From Capsaspora owczarzaki ATCC 30864 (Eukaryota; Opisthokonta; Filasterea), in assembly GCF_000151315.2 (NCBI RefSeq), contig NW_011887311.1, positions 6,745-22,804 of the forward strand: DNA of 16,060 nt. The letters run 5' to 3'. Position 1 is the first letter of the stretch. Each line of letters opens with the position of its first letter. Below the pieces are notes generated by a model. That model saw only the letters and a list, made by a program, of their open reading frames with translations, searched no databases and was not told the origin of the DNA. This document shows positions 1-7,922 of the stretch, piece after piece. The translations under genes were made by a program, and so were the position numbers.

Positions 1-2
1 TG

Positions 3-509
3 TATGAGGTTTCAACAATGAATGCTGCTCTTCACAATGTGATGAAAGCCAACTCACACTTCACAACTGTAGATGGTAGTGAAGTGTACCCAATTAACTT
101 CTATGCCAATCCAACTCAAAACCGTGTTTCTCTGGTAATCGACACTGGATATTCAGTGGTTGTTCCCGCGACTAACTTTGCGACTTTCATTGGATACACT
201 GCAGCGACATACACTGCAGGTTCATATAACGGACAAAACGTGCCTCAATTTGATCGAGTACAGACTGTAATCGTCAACACAGATATCGTAAATAACCCCG
301 AACTACCCCATGCACAAGCAGTGTACTCGCATACACCCACAGTTGCCGCCGGTAAGGTGATTACAGAGTCGGCAACATACCCAAATTGGGTGTCGGTGAA
401 CAATTCAACAATAGAGGAAATCAGTGTATGGTTTGTAGATCAAGCAAATCGACCTCTGGATATTGAAGACACGAATATGACTGTAGAACTGACTTTATCA
501 TTGCCTTGA
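3..509 (+). CDS. Polinton/adintovirus-type penton-like minor capsid protein, C-terminal part
   Basis: The reading frame is open to the left edge, so the protein probably begins before the window; the first ATG is at 18 (163 residues from there). The visible part is rich in beta-strand-like stretches and ends in a block with EISVWFVDQANRPLDIED followed by a short hydrophobic strand. That ending, and an earlier NFYANPTQNRVSL block, resemble the C-terminal part of the penton or minor capsid proteins of Polintons and adintoviruses (the group often annotated as F54H12.2-like). In those elements the protein forms capsid vertices. The family match is from remembered motif layout, not a search. The next gene starts 27 bases downstream on the same strand, as in capsid gene blocks. 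No intron or break is seen. It could instead be another jelly-roll capsid component. Confidence 0.5.
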   Translation, partial: YEVSTMNAALHNVMKANSHFTTVDGSEVYPINFYANPTQNRVSLVIDTGYSVVVPATNFATFIGYTAATYTAGSYNGQNVPQFDRVQTVIVNTDIVNNPELPHAQAVYSHTPTVAAGKVITESATYPNWVSVNNSTIEEISVWFVDQANRPLDIEDTNMTVELTLSLP

Positions 510-536
510 ATATTTTCGTCTCTATTGATATAGCGA

Positions 537-1163
537 ATGAGACACGTAAGATCAGGATCACACCTAGGTAGATCAAATTATGCCGGACGTAGAAAAGTTT
601 ACATTGAGGGATATGGCTACATGAAAGCAGGCAGAGGTTCATTTACAGGGGTACGTGACAACACAGTGCTTCGTAAGTATGGCACACGCCATGGTGCAGG
701 CTGGAAAGATGGTATGAAAGCCTTGGGTGCCGCATTTTTCAAGGCTGCTAAAAATACCGGTAGTAAAGCAGCAGAGATTGTAAAGAACAACCCAGAATTG
801 GTTCAATCAGCAAAGGATGCTACAGTAAAGTTTGGTACCGAAAAGCTCAAATCACTTGGTGAAGCAGGTGCTGCGAAGATTCTTGACGTTGTGAATGCTC
901 AAAAGGAGGCTTCAAGTGGCACTGTTAAGGAAGTGAAGCCATCCTCAACTCCAACAGCGACAGTATCAGCGCCAACTACTGGTGCTGATCGAGAAGCTAA
1001 ACGCCAACAGATTCTTGAGGCATATCGAAGATCAGCACCTGCATTGGCACCACTAACAAAAACTCCAACATCAACCCCTCCAGCAGCAAAAAGCGTGCAG
1101 TCTGGTAGTGGAGCGAAACCGAAGGCAAAACGTGGAGGGAATGTGAAGTACGTTGTTGGCTAA
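537..1163 (+). CDS. Small basic virion-core or pVI-like protein of the Polinton element
   Basis: A complete 208-residue frame starts at the ATG at 537. The first 60 residues are rich in Arg, Gly and Tyr (GSHLGRSNYAGRRKVYIEGY). Residues about 60-125 form an Ala/Lys-rich amphipathic helix (KALGAAFFKAAKNTGSKAAE and following). The rest is Pro/Thr/Ser linker and a Lys/Arg-rich tail. This layout fits the small basic or membrane-active accessory proteins next to the penton gene in adintoviruses and Polintons, compared in the literature with adenovirus pVI, pVII or pX. The exact equivalent cannot be told from sequence alone. It lies directly after the capsid gene on the same strand, which supports co-inheritance. 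The frame is intact, so decay, if any, is slight. Strong hydrophilicity argues against an enzyme. Confidence 0.45.
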   Translation: MRHVRSGSHLGRSNYAGRRKVYIEGYGYMKAGRGSFTGVRDNTVLRKYGTRHGAGWKDGMKALGAAFFKAAKNTGSKAAEIVKNNPELVQSAKDATVKFGTEKLKSLGEAGAAKILDVVNAQKEASSGTVKEVKPSSTPTATVSAPTTGADREAKRQQILEAYRRSAPALAPLTKTPTSTPPAAKSVQSGSGAKPKAKRGGNVKYVVG

Positions 1164-1287
1164 TGTCATATGGTTGCTGGGATTTCTTGGGACAGTCTGT
1201 GGCGGAATGACCTTTTTCGCCACAGAACATGCAGAGGCCGAGGGTGCGGCGACGCTCTTTCTCTTCAGGCGCGAGGTGGCACAGTGA
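1147..1287 (+). other. Short hydrophobic open frame overlapping the end of the basic protein gene
   Basis: After an in-frame stop at 1144-1146 the frame is open to a TGA at 1285. It encodes about 46 residues with a strongly hydrophobic stretch (NVIWLLGFLGTVCGG) that could cross a membrane, then a polar tail. It has no ATG before the hydrophobic part; the first in-frame ATG is at 1207, inside it. It overlaps the last codons of the preceding gene in another frame. Small membrane proteins are common in Polinton-like elements, but with no normal start this may be chance. From here to the transposon at 1388 I see no other gene. Confidence 0.2.
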
Positions 1288-1387
1288 AAAAAGAAACCGT
1301 TTTACCGGTCTACCCCGTTATGTCGAGCTCGATAAAAACGCGTCCCTGGGCTCTGTGCCTTTGACAGTGTATTGTCCTGCGTGTGTA

Positions 1388-1502
1388 CTATCCCGATCAT
1401 TAAATTTCGACCCCCCCTCTTTTTTTCACTTTTTCGCCCTCCCTGGGACCTGTGTTGCTTTCCGTCTCGCCCGCGGAATGTTCATTCATGGTACGGTGTA
1501 CC
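1388..1502. repeat. Left terminal inverted repeat of the Tc1-type transposon
   Basis: 115 bases, identical to the reverse complement of 2926-3040, including a run of seven C and a run of seven T. Such homopolymers usually drift quickly, so their preservation on both sides supports a young insertion. Confidence 0.95.
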
Positions 1503-1595
1503 GAACGTCTGATGAACACCGGGAGCGGGGGTTGTGAGTCATATCAGAGCAGCAGCGAGCAAAATAAAAAATATAAGGAAACTCAAAAAATTCAC

Positions 1596-1609
1596 TTTTC
1601 CCGCCCAAA
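1596..1609 (+). promoter_or_regulatory. E2F-like site upstream of the Tc1-type transposase
   Basis: TTTTCCCGCCCAAA lies 31 bases before the transposase ATG at 1640. It fits the E2F/DP consensus (TTTSSCGC with flanking A/T). Function is inferred only. The other two transposons in the window have a comparable site near their gene starts. Confidence 0.35.
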
Positions 1610-1639
1610 TTTTGGTTTGGGTTCAGTCTTTTTGTGCGC

Positions 1640-2762
1640 ATGACTCGCACACGCAGTCAGTCCACGTCCCGCGTGGCTCCCAGACAGCCCCCGGTATGGC
1701 TGCGTCCAACTTCACCAAAAAGACCGCTGCCCGTGCTGGACAAGATGCCCAGGGAGGTCGTCCGCGGTCAAGTGCTCGCGTTGCGAAATGCTGGCCTCTC
1801 CTACAACAAGATCGCCACCCAGCTTCACCTCCCACGTTCTACAGTGATCAGCATCACCCAACGTTTCTCGGGAAGGGCGACGACGAGCGACAGCCCCCGC
1901 CCCGGTCGCCCCAGCAAGCTCAAGTCATTTCACCGCAACAACATTGTAGCACAGATCCTCCTCGATGAGTCCGACACCGCACCCGAAAGTGGCCGCCACT
2001 ATGCGCACATTGTCCAAAGTTCGTGTCTCTCCATGCACGATAAGAAGGGTGCTGCATGGTGCAGGACTTGTCAACGGAGCGAAGGTCAAAAAAGCCCTCT
2101 TGAAAGAGACACACAAAGAGCGACGCTTGGCCTTTGCACTCGCTCATCAGCATTGGACCGTCGATGACTGGCTGAGGGTCGTCTTCTCCGACGAGACTGC
2201 TCTCTATCTCTACAGGAACAACAACGGTGGTCGTGTATGGCGTCTGGTTGGCGAAACGTTGACCGATCGATGCGTGCAGGGCACGGTCAAGTTCGGCGGT
2301 GGCCATATCAATGTTTGGGGCGCCATCTCTCGTTTCGGAATTTCGCTTTTCTGCGAGGTCGGCGACGTCATGAACGGCGACACCTACCTCTCAGTTTTGG
2401 AGAGCGAGTTGCTAGCAAGCATTCGCGTGTGGAACAACAAAAACGAGATGATTTTCATGCATGACAATGCCCCTTGTCACAAAAGAAAAGATGTGGCGAA
2501 GTGGTTCGAAACCAATCAGATCACCGTCCTGGACTGGCCTGCGAACTCTCCCGACCTCAACCCCATCGAAAATGCGTGGAACATGGTCAAGAACAAGATC
2601 TACCAGGAGAGGGAGATCAAGAGCAAGGCCGCGTTGTGGGAACGCTTCCAAGCGGTCTACGAAGAAGTGCTCACGCCAGAGGTCTGCCGCGATCTCATTT
2701 CATCGATGCCGCGCCGCATTCAAGCTGTGATAGATGCCAATGGTGGTTATACCAAGTACTGA
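1640..2762 (+). pseudogene. Tc1-like DD34E transposase, broken by a single frame change
   Basis: The enzyme cuts out and reinserts the element by binding its inverted repeats and catalysing DNA strand transfer. From the ATG at 1640 the frame encodes a basic leader, then a helix-turn-helix region (LRNAGLSYNKIATQLHLPRS) and an RPGRPSK motif typical of the bipartite Tc1 DNA-binding domain. Near 1985, around the short A run at 1986-1988, family-like sequence leaves this frame and continues in the next. That part carries the second helix-turn-helix (VSPCTIRRVLHGAGL) and the catalytic domain: first Asp in VVFSDET (2190), second in FMHDNAP (2463), Glu in LNPIENAW (2568). The D-D spacing is 91 positions and 34 residues separate the last two, the Tc1 pattern. 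A one-base insertion explains the break; I see no intron signals there. All catalytic residues remain. Confidence 0.88.
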
Positions 2763-2925
2763 AGTGGAGCGAAGGCGCTGCGACACGTTGTTTGTGTGCC
2801 ATGTAATGCTTTGTGAAAATTGGGCAAAAAATCCGCTCTTTTTCTGTTTTTTTGAGTTTCATTTTTGTCTGTTCTCGCTTCGAATCTTAACTCCCAGCCC
2901 GCTGCTTCACTTCTAAAATGTGTCT

Positions 2926-3040
2926 GGTACACCGTACCATGAATGAACATTCCGCGGGCGAGACGGAAAGCAACACAGGTCCCAGGGAGGGCGAAAAAGT
3001 GAAAAAAAGAGGGGGGGTCGAAATTTAATGATCGGGATAG
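2926..3040. repeat. Right terminal inverted repeat of the Tc1-type transposon
   Basis: Perfect inverted copy of 1388-1502. Similarity stops abruptly at 2925 on the inside and after the shared target-site base pair on the outside, which fixes the element borders. Confidence 0.95.
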
Positions 3041-3042
3041 TA

Positions 3043-3195
3043 CTTGTTACAGTTATACACATCATATTTGATCATGAGCTGCGAGGTAGAGAGCCGTAGG
3101 ACGACCAAAAGGCCGTTCCAACGTTGCCGGTAAACTTTACGAGCGAATTTCCAGCTCCTGCTTGCCGCAATCAACCAGCCGATTGGCACATTATA
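3043..3195. other. Spacer between two transposons, no assignable gene
   Basis: About 150 bases lie between the TA after the Tc1-type element and the start of the larger element. On the minus strand two frames stay open over much of it (one reads WLIAASRSWKFARKVYRQRW, another SLVKFTGNVGTAFWSSYG), so it may preserve part of an older exon or Polinton gene. Neither is recognisable. Confidence 0.3.
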
Positions 3196-3196
3196 T

Positions 3197-3224
3197 GACA
3201 CTGGCCCAACTTTTTTCGACCTTT
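3197..3224. repeat. Terminal inverted repeat (left) of the 4.7-kb transposon
   Basis: 28 bases, the exact reverse complement of 7892-7919. Identity stops inside at the change from CCTTTTT to CCTTTGT. Confidence 0.92.
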
Positions 3225-3721
3225 TTCCCCTCGTTTTGGTCGTTAGCATACCCTCGGCTCATTGTGACTACTTCCACCGCATCTCCCACTACCCTGCCTT
3301 GTATAAAGTACATATTTTAAGTTTATTAATAGGAGCGGCGGGCAGAGCCAGCAGCGACGACGTAGTTGGACCGAGAAGTGGAGGAATCGGCGTCGCCGGT
3401 TTTGCCCCGTTCATTCCGTCGTCTTGGGTTGCTCAGGTACCGCCTCTCCACCATTTTCTGATCTAAAATAGCAGTTTGATGGCATTTCTAGGCGGACGGG
3501 CCGAGCCTGAGAGTGGTTGGGTGAGAAACGGGTCGTTGTTGCGGTGTGTGTCGATCGCGCTCAAGCAAGTTAACATCAGCACTTCCCAACCATCGCCATT
3601 TGCATGCAACAGTAATATTTCGCACAAAATAACACTACACATTCAAAACAACGTTCGCGGAACACAGGCGGCGTGCCAGCGGGCCAATGCTGGCACGCCG
3701 ATCCAGAACGCTTCCAGCAAA
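3225..3721. other. Non-coding 3' part of the 4.7-kb transposon
   Basis: About 500 bases between the left inverted repeat and the transposase stop codon. It holds the hairpin at 3669-3700 and a TATA-like TTGTATAAAG near 3299. Short open frames here have no family features, and I see no second gene such as a helicase or nuclease. Confidence 0.5.
3669..3700. repeat. Perfect 12-bp stem-loop just past the transposase stop
   Basis: CGGCGTGCCAGC at 3669-3680 pairs perfectly with GCTGGCACGCCG at 3689-3700 around an 8-base loop. It begins 21 bases beyond the stop codon of the minus-strand gene, so it would lie in the 3' untranslated region. The GC-rich stem is very stable. It may act in RNA 3'-end formation or be a protein-binding site; neither is shown by sequence. 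Confidence 0.7.
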
Positions 3722-6700
3722 TCAGTCCTCCTCAGCAGCAGTCACCCGCCGTCGCGTTCGACGTTGCCGAGGCGAACGAGAAGGACTTGTAACACTGAAA
3801 TCGCTGTCGCCGGCCGCTGTCCAGGAGGGAAGCTCCTCGTTCTCCGAATCGTTTCCCCATCTGGCATTCGGAGGCAACGAATCCAAAGTCACCTCGTCAG
3901 TTTCAAGCCGCGGGCTGTTGGCTGCTAGCGAGCGCGGCTGGTTTGTAGGCGGGGCGCGAGCCCATTGGGCAAGCCAGGACTTGACGTGAGGGAAATCAAT
4001 CTGCAACGCCCGGCAGCGCAATTCTCCATCCTGATCCATGACGAGTTGCAAAGCGTCCGCAGGCAAGATGCGATCATTTTTTGCTCTCGCGCACTCAAAC
4101 AGGAATCTGATGGGTGCTCGTGCCTCTTCGGTTGTGCGATTCACGGGAACAGGCTCTGTAACAAAACCTTCACCAGCAGGAAAGAGGCTCTGCAACTTCG
4201 CCAGCTGCGGTTCAGTTGTTGTGAAATCATGTCGAAACAGCGGTTGGCTGGCTTTGGCCGAGAGTGCACGCATCGAGGCCGGCATCGTCATTGGCTCTGG
4301 CGAGGACTCCTCGCCGCAAGTCAATACCCAGGCCGAGCTTGCCCCTTCTGAAGATGCAGCGGCTGTAGCTTCATCCTCGTCTGAAAAAGAGTCGTCTGTG
4401 GTAGCCACTTCTTCCGCGTTGGAGGCAGTTGCCGATTGCGTGCCCATCAATTCGCTTCCCGGGTCGTCTTCAGGAAGCCCTAGTTCAGCATTGGAGGCGA
4501 CCGCACAGTCTTGGATGTGACGACTCAGCCAGGCAGAGCTTTTGTACAGCTTGCTGCACTTCGGACATTGGAGGTTGGGAGATTTGCTCGGAGTGGGCGG
4601 AGTGAAAACAAGTGACTTGCGCGTCTTGGACTGGGGTCCACACGTCTTGGTCCCCTTCATCAACACTGGCGCTGCATTGATGGTGTGGAGCATCGTTGGT
4701 GTGAATTGAAGGGAACCGTTCAGTGGGACTTGATTGGATGGAGTGCGTGGTGAAGCTGGAGAAATGGCAGCAGTCTCGGGGGTCGCTGCACCAACGGCAG
4801 CGGTCTCGGAGGTCGCGGCAGAAACGGCGACGGTCTCGGACGTCGCGGGAGAAACGGCGGCGGCCTCGGACGTCGCTGTACCAACGGCAGCAGTCTCGGG
4901 GGTCGCTGGAGAAACGGCAGCAGTCTCGGGGTGGGAGTCTCGTTCACGCCGAATCTGGGCGTGGTGTTCGGCGTTGTTGCTCCAATGCGGACTGTTCTGC
5001 TGGCCAAGGGTCAGGTGCGTCGAGAAGTCGTGGCGATAGACTTCTCGCAGCCGCTCGCCAGTGTACTCGAACAGCATGCAGCGGTCGCTCAGTCGGAATC
5101 CCTGCATGCCACCGTTGTTTGTTGTACACGATGTGACCTGCCTGATCCAGAGTTGGGATACTCTTTGGGACCTTTTGAAGGCGGCGACGCGTCGCTTCGT
5201 CAATGTGCAGCTGGTGGACAGTCGTTCCTGGCATCGTAGCGAGCGCTGATACGTGTCCAGTCAGCAAATGCAGCCATAATCGATTCAAACAAATGGAATA
5301 CATGAAATACAAGGCCCTACCTTTTTCGACATCCATGCCGTTGTTAATTGAGTTGCCACCTTTCATGAACTCGCTGAACTTTGCGCTGACGTGCGCAAAG
5401 TGAAGGTCGATGCGTGACTTGCCTGTTTGAAATGTACAACTTATCAGTACGCTTGAAGATTCGGGGATCGACAGCTCGACATGCTCCTCACCTTCACCAG
5501 CCTCGAAGTGCCAAAGGTCGGTGATGTCGAAACTCGCTTGAGTATGCATCTTACTGGATAGGAAGACGCTGAATGGCGAGTTGACGTAGTGTGCACCTGC
5601 GTCTGTAACAACAGAGGCAGTATTGATTCTGGGACGAGCGGGCGGTGAGAGAAATGCGACAAACAGTTTTCGCGACAACACTGCTCTTACGGTGGAACTC
5701 GTCCCTCTGTGATCAGCGAGTTGATGACTGCAAACACAGCTTGCAGATGATGGATGATCAGAATCCAGTCCTGTTTTTCATCGGGCAGCCAGGCGTCGAA
5801 GTGAAGCATGGCTACTTCGTTCGTGCTGGGTTGACGGAAAAAGAACACTATTCCATGAAAAGAGATCCCAGTTTTCGCGAAAAAAGCTTGGCTGCTCTGA
5901 CGATAGTTATCTGGCATGATTTTCATCTGTTAGCAGGAAGAAGGACGACAGAGTTTCGAAGCTCGTTAGGACAACAGATCGCGGAAAGTTTTTGGCTGTT
6001 CGAAACTCACTTTGAAATCACACAAGAACACAGCTTGACCGGGACCTAGGTTGTTGATCGTCTTGTTGATGAGGGATCGAGTATGAGCCGAGCGGAGAAG
6101 GTGCGCCACCCACTGCTGAAGAGTTTGGCATCCTCGCTCCAGGATGGTCTGCATATCGGCGCATTCGCCGGGGTTTTGAGGGAGATGGGCGTCGATGTGC
6201 AGGCTCAGATCGGCAAGGGTAGTGAGGCCTTGGGTGCAGATTGGGCACGGCTGGGGACTGCTGAGCACGCCGAGGTGGTGCTGCTGCTGGCAGTCGTCCA
6301 ACCCGAATGCGAGGCAGTGGAAGGGGTGGTCGTAATGCTTGGTTGGATCAGCTGTCAAAGCGAAAAGATGGTCCCTCAGCCCTTGTAGACGCAGCCCTGC
6401 CGTATGTGCGTCCGGAAAAGCGATCGTCAATCGTTCCAGTTCTTGCAGCAGAAAAGGGATATCCTCGCTAAAAACCGCGAACGCTCGGTGGCAGTTGCCG
6501 CAAAGTCCGTTTTCAGGAACACGCCGCTGGAATATAAACTCTCCTGCGTGTAGAGCGCGCTGGAACACGCTCCAAGAGCACAGGAGGCCGTTTTTCTGGG
6601 CGTCTTCGTGCATCTTCCGCATCGATGTTTCCAGGTAGACGATAGGCTTCGCCTCACCAGTGACAGGGTCCACCTTTGTCTTGTGAGCACTGGGAACTGA

Positions 6701-7600
6701 GTGATCCAGCGTGAATGCGCGGACGCTCGCATCTAGAGGGCGCGACTTGCGCGGCGTGGCTGGCGTCCGCTGAGCGATTTGGCCAACTCCATAGTGCAGA
6801 TTGTTCGCGCGCGCCTGTTGCACAGCGTAGCGCGTCACACCGGGCATGGTTGCTAATATGTCCTTGGTTTTGTGATGGGCGACCGTTCCAAGAAGCTGCG
6901 GTGTCTGGTCTGGAAGAATGGGCAGCAGTTCTGCTGTGCACTGCAGGCGGATCTGGGCCACTGTGCCAGCTGTGACAGATGGCACGTATTTCTGCGCAGC
7001 AGCCTGAGCTGTTTCGGCAACCAGAGCGTCGTCATGGCCATGGACCTGCGCGACAGCAGCGACGAGAGCTTCGCAGCCAAGCTGCACCGCTTCCTCGCGC
7101 CGGCGTTTCGCTTCACGGGAGCCGGGGACCAGATCCTCTGTGGCCTTTCTGCGCGATCTGACGGGGGTTGCAGCTGCTTGCAATGGTACAGGGATAGGCT
7201 CGGATGTGGGAGCTTCAAAAGTCAAGTAGGCGGCAGGCGGCGCGGGACTTGCAGCCGCGGCGATGCTCTGCCGCCGGCGGGGCTTGCGCGATGATGCTTG
7301 AGCCTCTTGAAGTGCATGGAGGTGCCTTTGGACGGCTTTGATGGCCTGGTAGATGGCAGAGAAGTGAGAAGATTTTCGCGCCAAAACACTTCGGCACCTT
7401 CACCCCCCCCCCCTGCCTTCGCTTCTGCGTACTTGTTGCTCCCGATATTCATCTCGGCGCTTCATTCGTAGTCGTTCAGCCGCTCTGGCATTGTTCACCG
7501 GATCAAACACACTTCGTTTGGACCGAACCATCAACGATACAAAAGTTTCGGAAAAATCGATCTCACACGGCTGCTGCTCGGCCACGAAAAAAGACTGCAT
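3722..7600 (-). CDS. DDE-type transposase with two zinc fingers, six or seven exons
   Basis: Proposed exons (minus): 7600-7433, 7345-6011, 5926-5691, 5628-5492, 5422-5321, 5245-5172, 5101-3722, about 1,143 residues. The first five introns are 62-87 bases with donors GTACGC, GTGAGT, GTAAGA, GTGAGG and GTAGGG, pyrimidine-rich acceptors and matching phases. Splicing rebuilds blocks typical of RNase-H-fold transposases: VFLCDFK joined to MKIMPDNYRQSSQAFF with GISFHG (first Asp, about residue 499); VVTDAGAHYVNS (second Asp, about 589); WHFEAGEGKSRIDLHFAHVS (Glu near 622-625, giving DD35E if 625). A CGNCH motif lies near 338, a C2H2 finger (CPIC...HIDAH) at about 423-443, a C2HC finger (CPKC...HIQDC) at about 863-883. 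Basic patches (RKPRRR, RRK, KRRRE) could target the nucleus. The start is the first ATG; 7531 is an alternative. The last junction is uncertain: a 70-base intron with weak donor GTCCCA or a one-base frameshift near 5115. Confidence 0.72.
4748..4927 (-). repeat. Six tandem 30-bp units encoding a decapeptide repeat
   Basis: Inside the last transposase exon, six units of 30 bases encode variants of ETAAVSPATP (third unit EAAAVSPATS, last ETAAISPASP). The copies differ at several bases, so the array is not brand new, but it keeps the frame. It lies between the catalytic part and the C-terminal zinc finger and probably forms a flexible Ala/Thr/Ser/Pro linker. Confidence 0.85.
7346..7432 (-). other. 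First intron of the 4.7-kb element's gene, with E2F-like 14-mer and G-rich tract
   Basis: Donor CAA|GTACGC and acceptor CTACCAG|GCC, phase 0 on both sides. On the sense (minus) strand it holds a run of 11 G (7403-7413) and TTTTGGCGCGAAAA (7373-7386), which fits the E2F/DP consensus. The same 14-mer occurs upstream of the transposase in the 2.6-kb element. An in-frame stop at the G-rich end and the lack of any in-frame ATG in the main exon before about residue 223 support a separate 5' exon. Confidence 0.6.
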
Positions 7601-7891
7601 ATGATAACAGGTGATAAAATAGGTCGGCGTCTGCAATGGCAGCGGTGGACAGTGAATAGAACTCTCAGGGCAGCGTTTCTAGAGGTTTTTGGGCCAAAAA
7701 CAGGGTATAAAGCTCGTCCAAAAATGGAAGTTTTCGCTCTTCAATTCCACCTTTTCGACCACCCCAACGATTCTCGGTGCGCTACCCGCCCCAAATACTA
7801 GACGCTACAATAAAATCGTATTGTCAACACAGTGTGGGGGTAGAGAGGGAGCCAGATCGAACTGGCTCGAACTTTTTTTCTCGAAACCGAC
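7601..7891 (-). promoter_or_regulatory. Likely promoter and subterminal region of the 4.7-kb transposon
   Basis: Between the proposed start codon (7600) and the right inverted repeat. On the minus strand GCTTTATACCC (about 7703-7713) is TATA-like, roughly 100 bases upstream of the ATG. A 7-bp palindrome, GAGCCAG at 7849-7855 and CTGGCTC at 7862-7868, lies close to the terminus and could be a subterminal transposase-binding site. No other gene is evident. Confidence 0.35.
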
Positions 7892-7919
7892 AAAGGTCGA
7901 AAAAAGTTGGGCCAGTGTC
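7892..7919. repeat. Terminal inverted repeat (right) of the 4.7-kb transposon
   Basis: Exact inverted copy of 3197-3224. This end is the one upstream of the minus-strand transposase gene. Confidence 0.92.
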
Positions 7920-7922
7920 ATA

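Larger units (their letters stand above)
1388..3040 (+). mobile_element. Tc1/mariner-type transposon, 1,653 bp, with perfect 115-bp terminal inverted repeats
   Basis: The ends read CTATCCCGATC... on the left and the exact reverse complement on the right, for 115 bases each side without a mismatch. TA flanks both ends (1386-1387 and 3041-3042), the target duplication of the Tc1/mariner superfamily. The element carries one DD34E transposase gene on the plus strand and little else. Identical repeats imply recent insertion or recent activity of the family, although this copy has a frame change in its gene. It lies about 100 bases past the last Polinton-associated frame, so it may have landed inside that element or just beside it. 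Confidence 0.93.
3196..7920 (-). mobile_element. 4.7-kb DNA transposon with an intron-containing DDE transposase, superfamily unassigned
   Basis: Both ends carry the same 28 bases in inverted orientation, starting GACACTGGCCCAAC, followed by loosely similar T-rich sequence. The flanks are ATAT on both sides (3193-3196 and 7920-7923). This fits either a TA target duplication with the element at 3196-7920, or a 4-bp ATAT duplication with the element at 3197-7919. One large split gene on the minus strand fills the interior. Unlike the Tc1-type element the inverted repeats are short and the gene has five clear introns. The ends begin near CACTG, but the flanks are not the 3-bp repeats expected of CACTA elements. 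I do not recognise a named superfamily with confidence. Confidence 0.85.

Noticed and set aside
3196-7920. CACTA (EnSpm) element, because the ends contain CACTG
   Set aside because: The bases flanking CACTG and CAGTG (TGA and TCA) are not direct 3-bp repeats, and the protein blocks do not look like a CACTA transposase.
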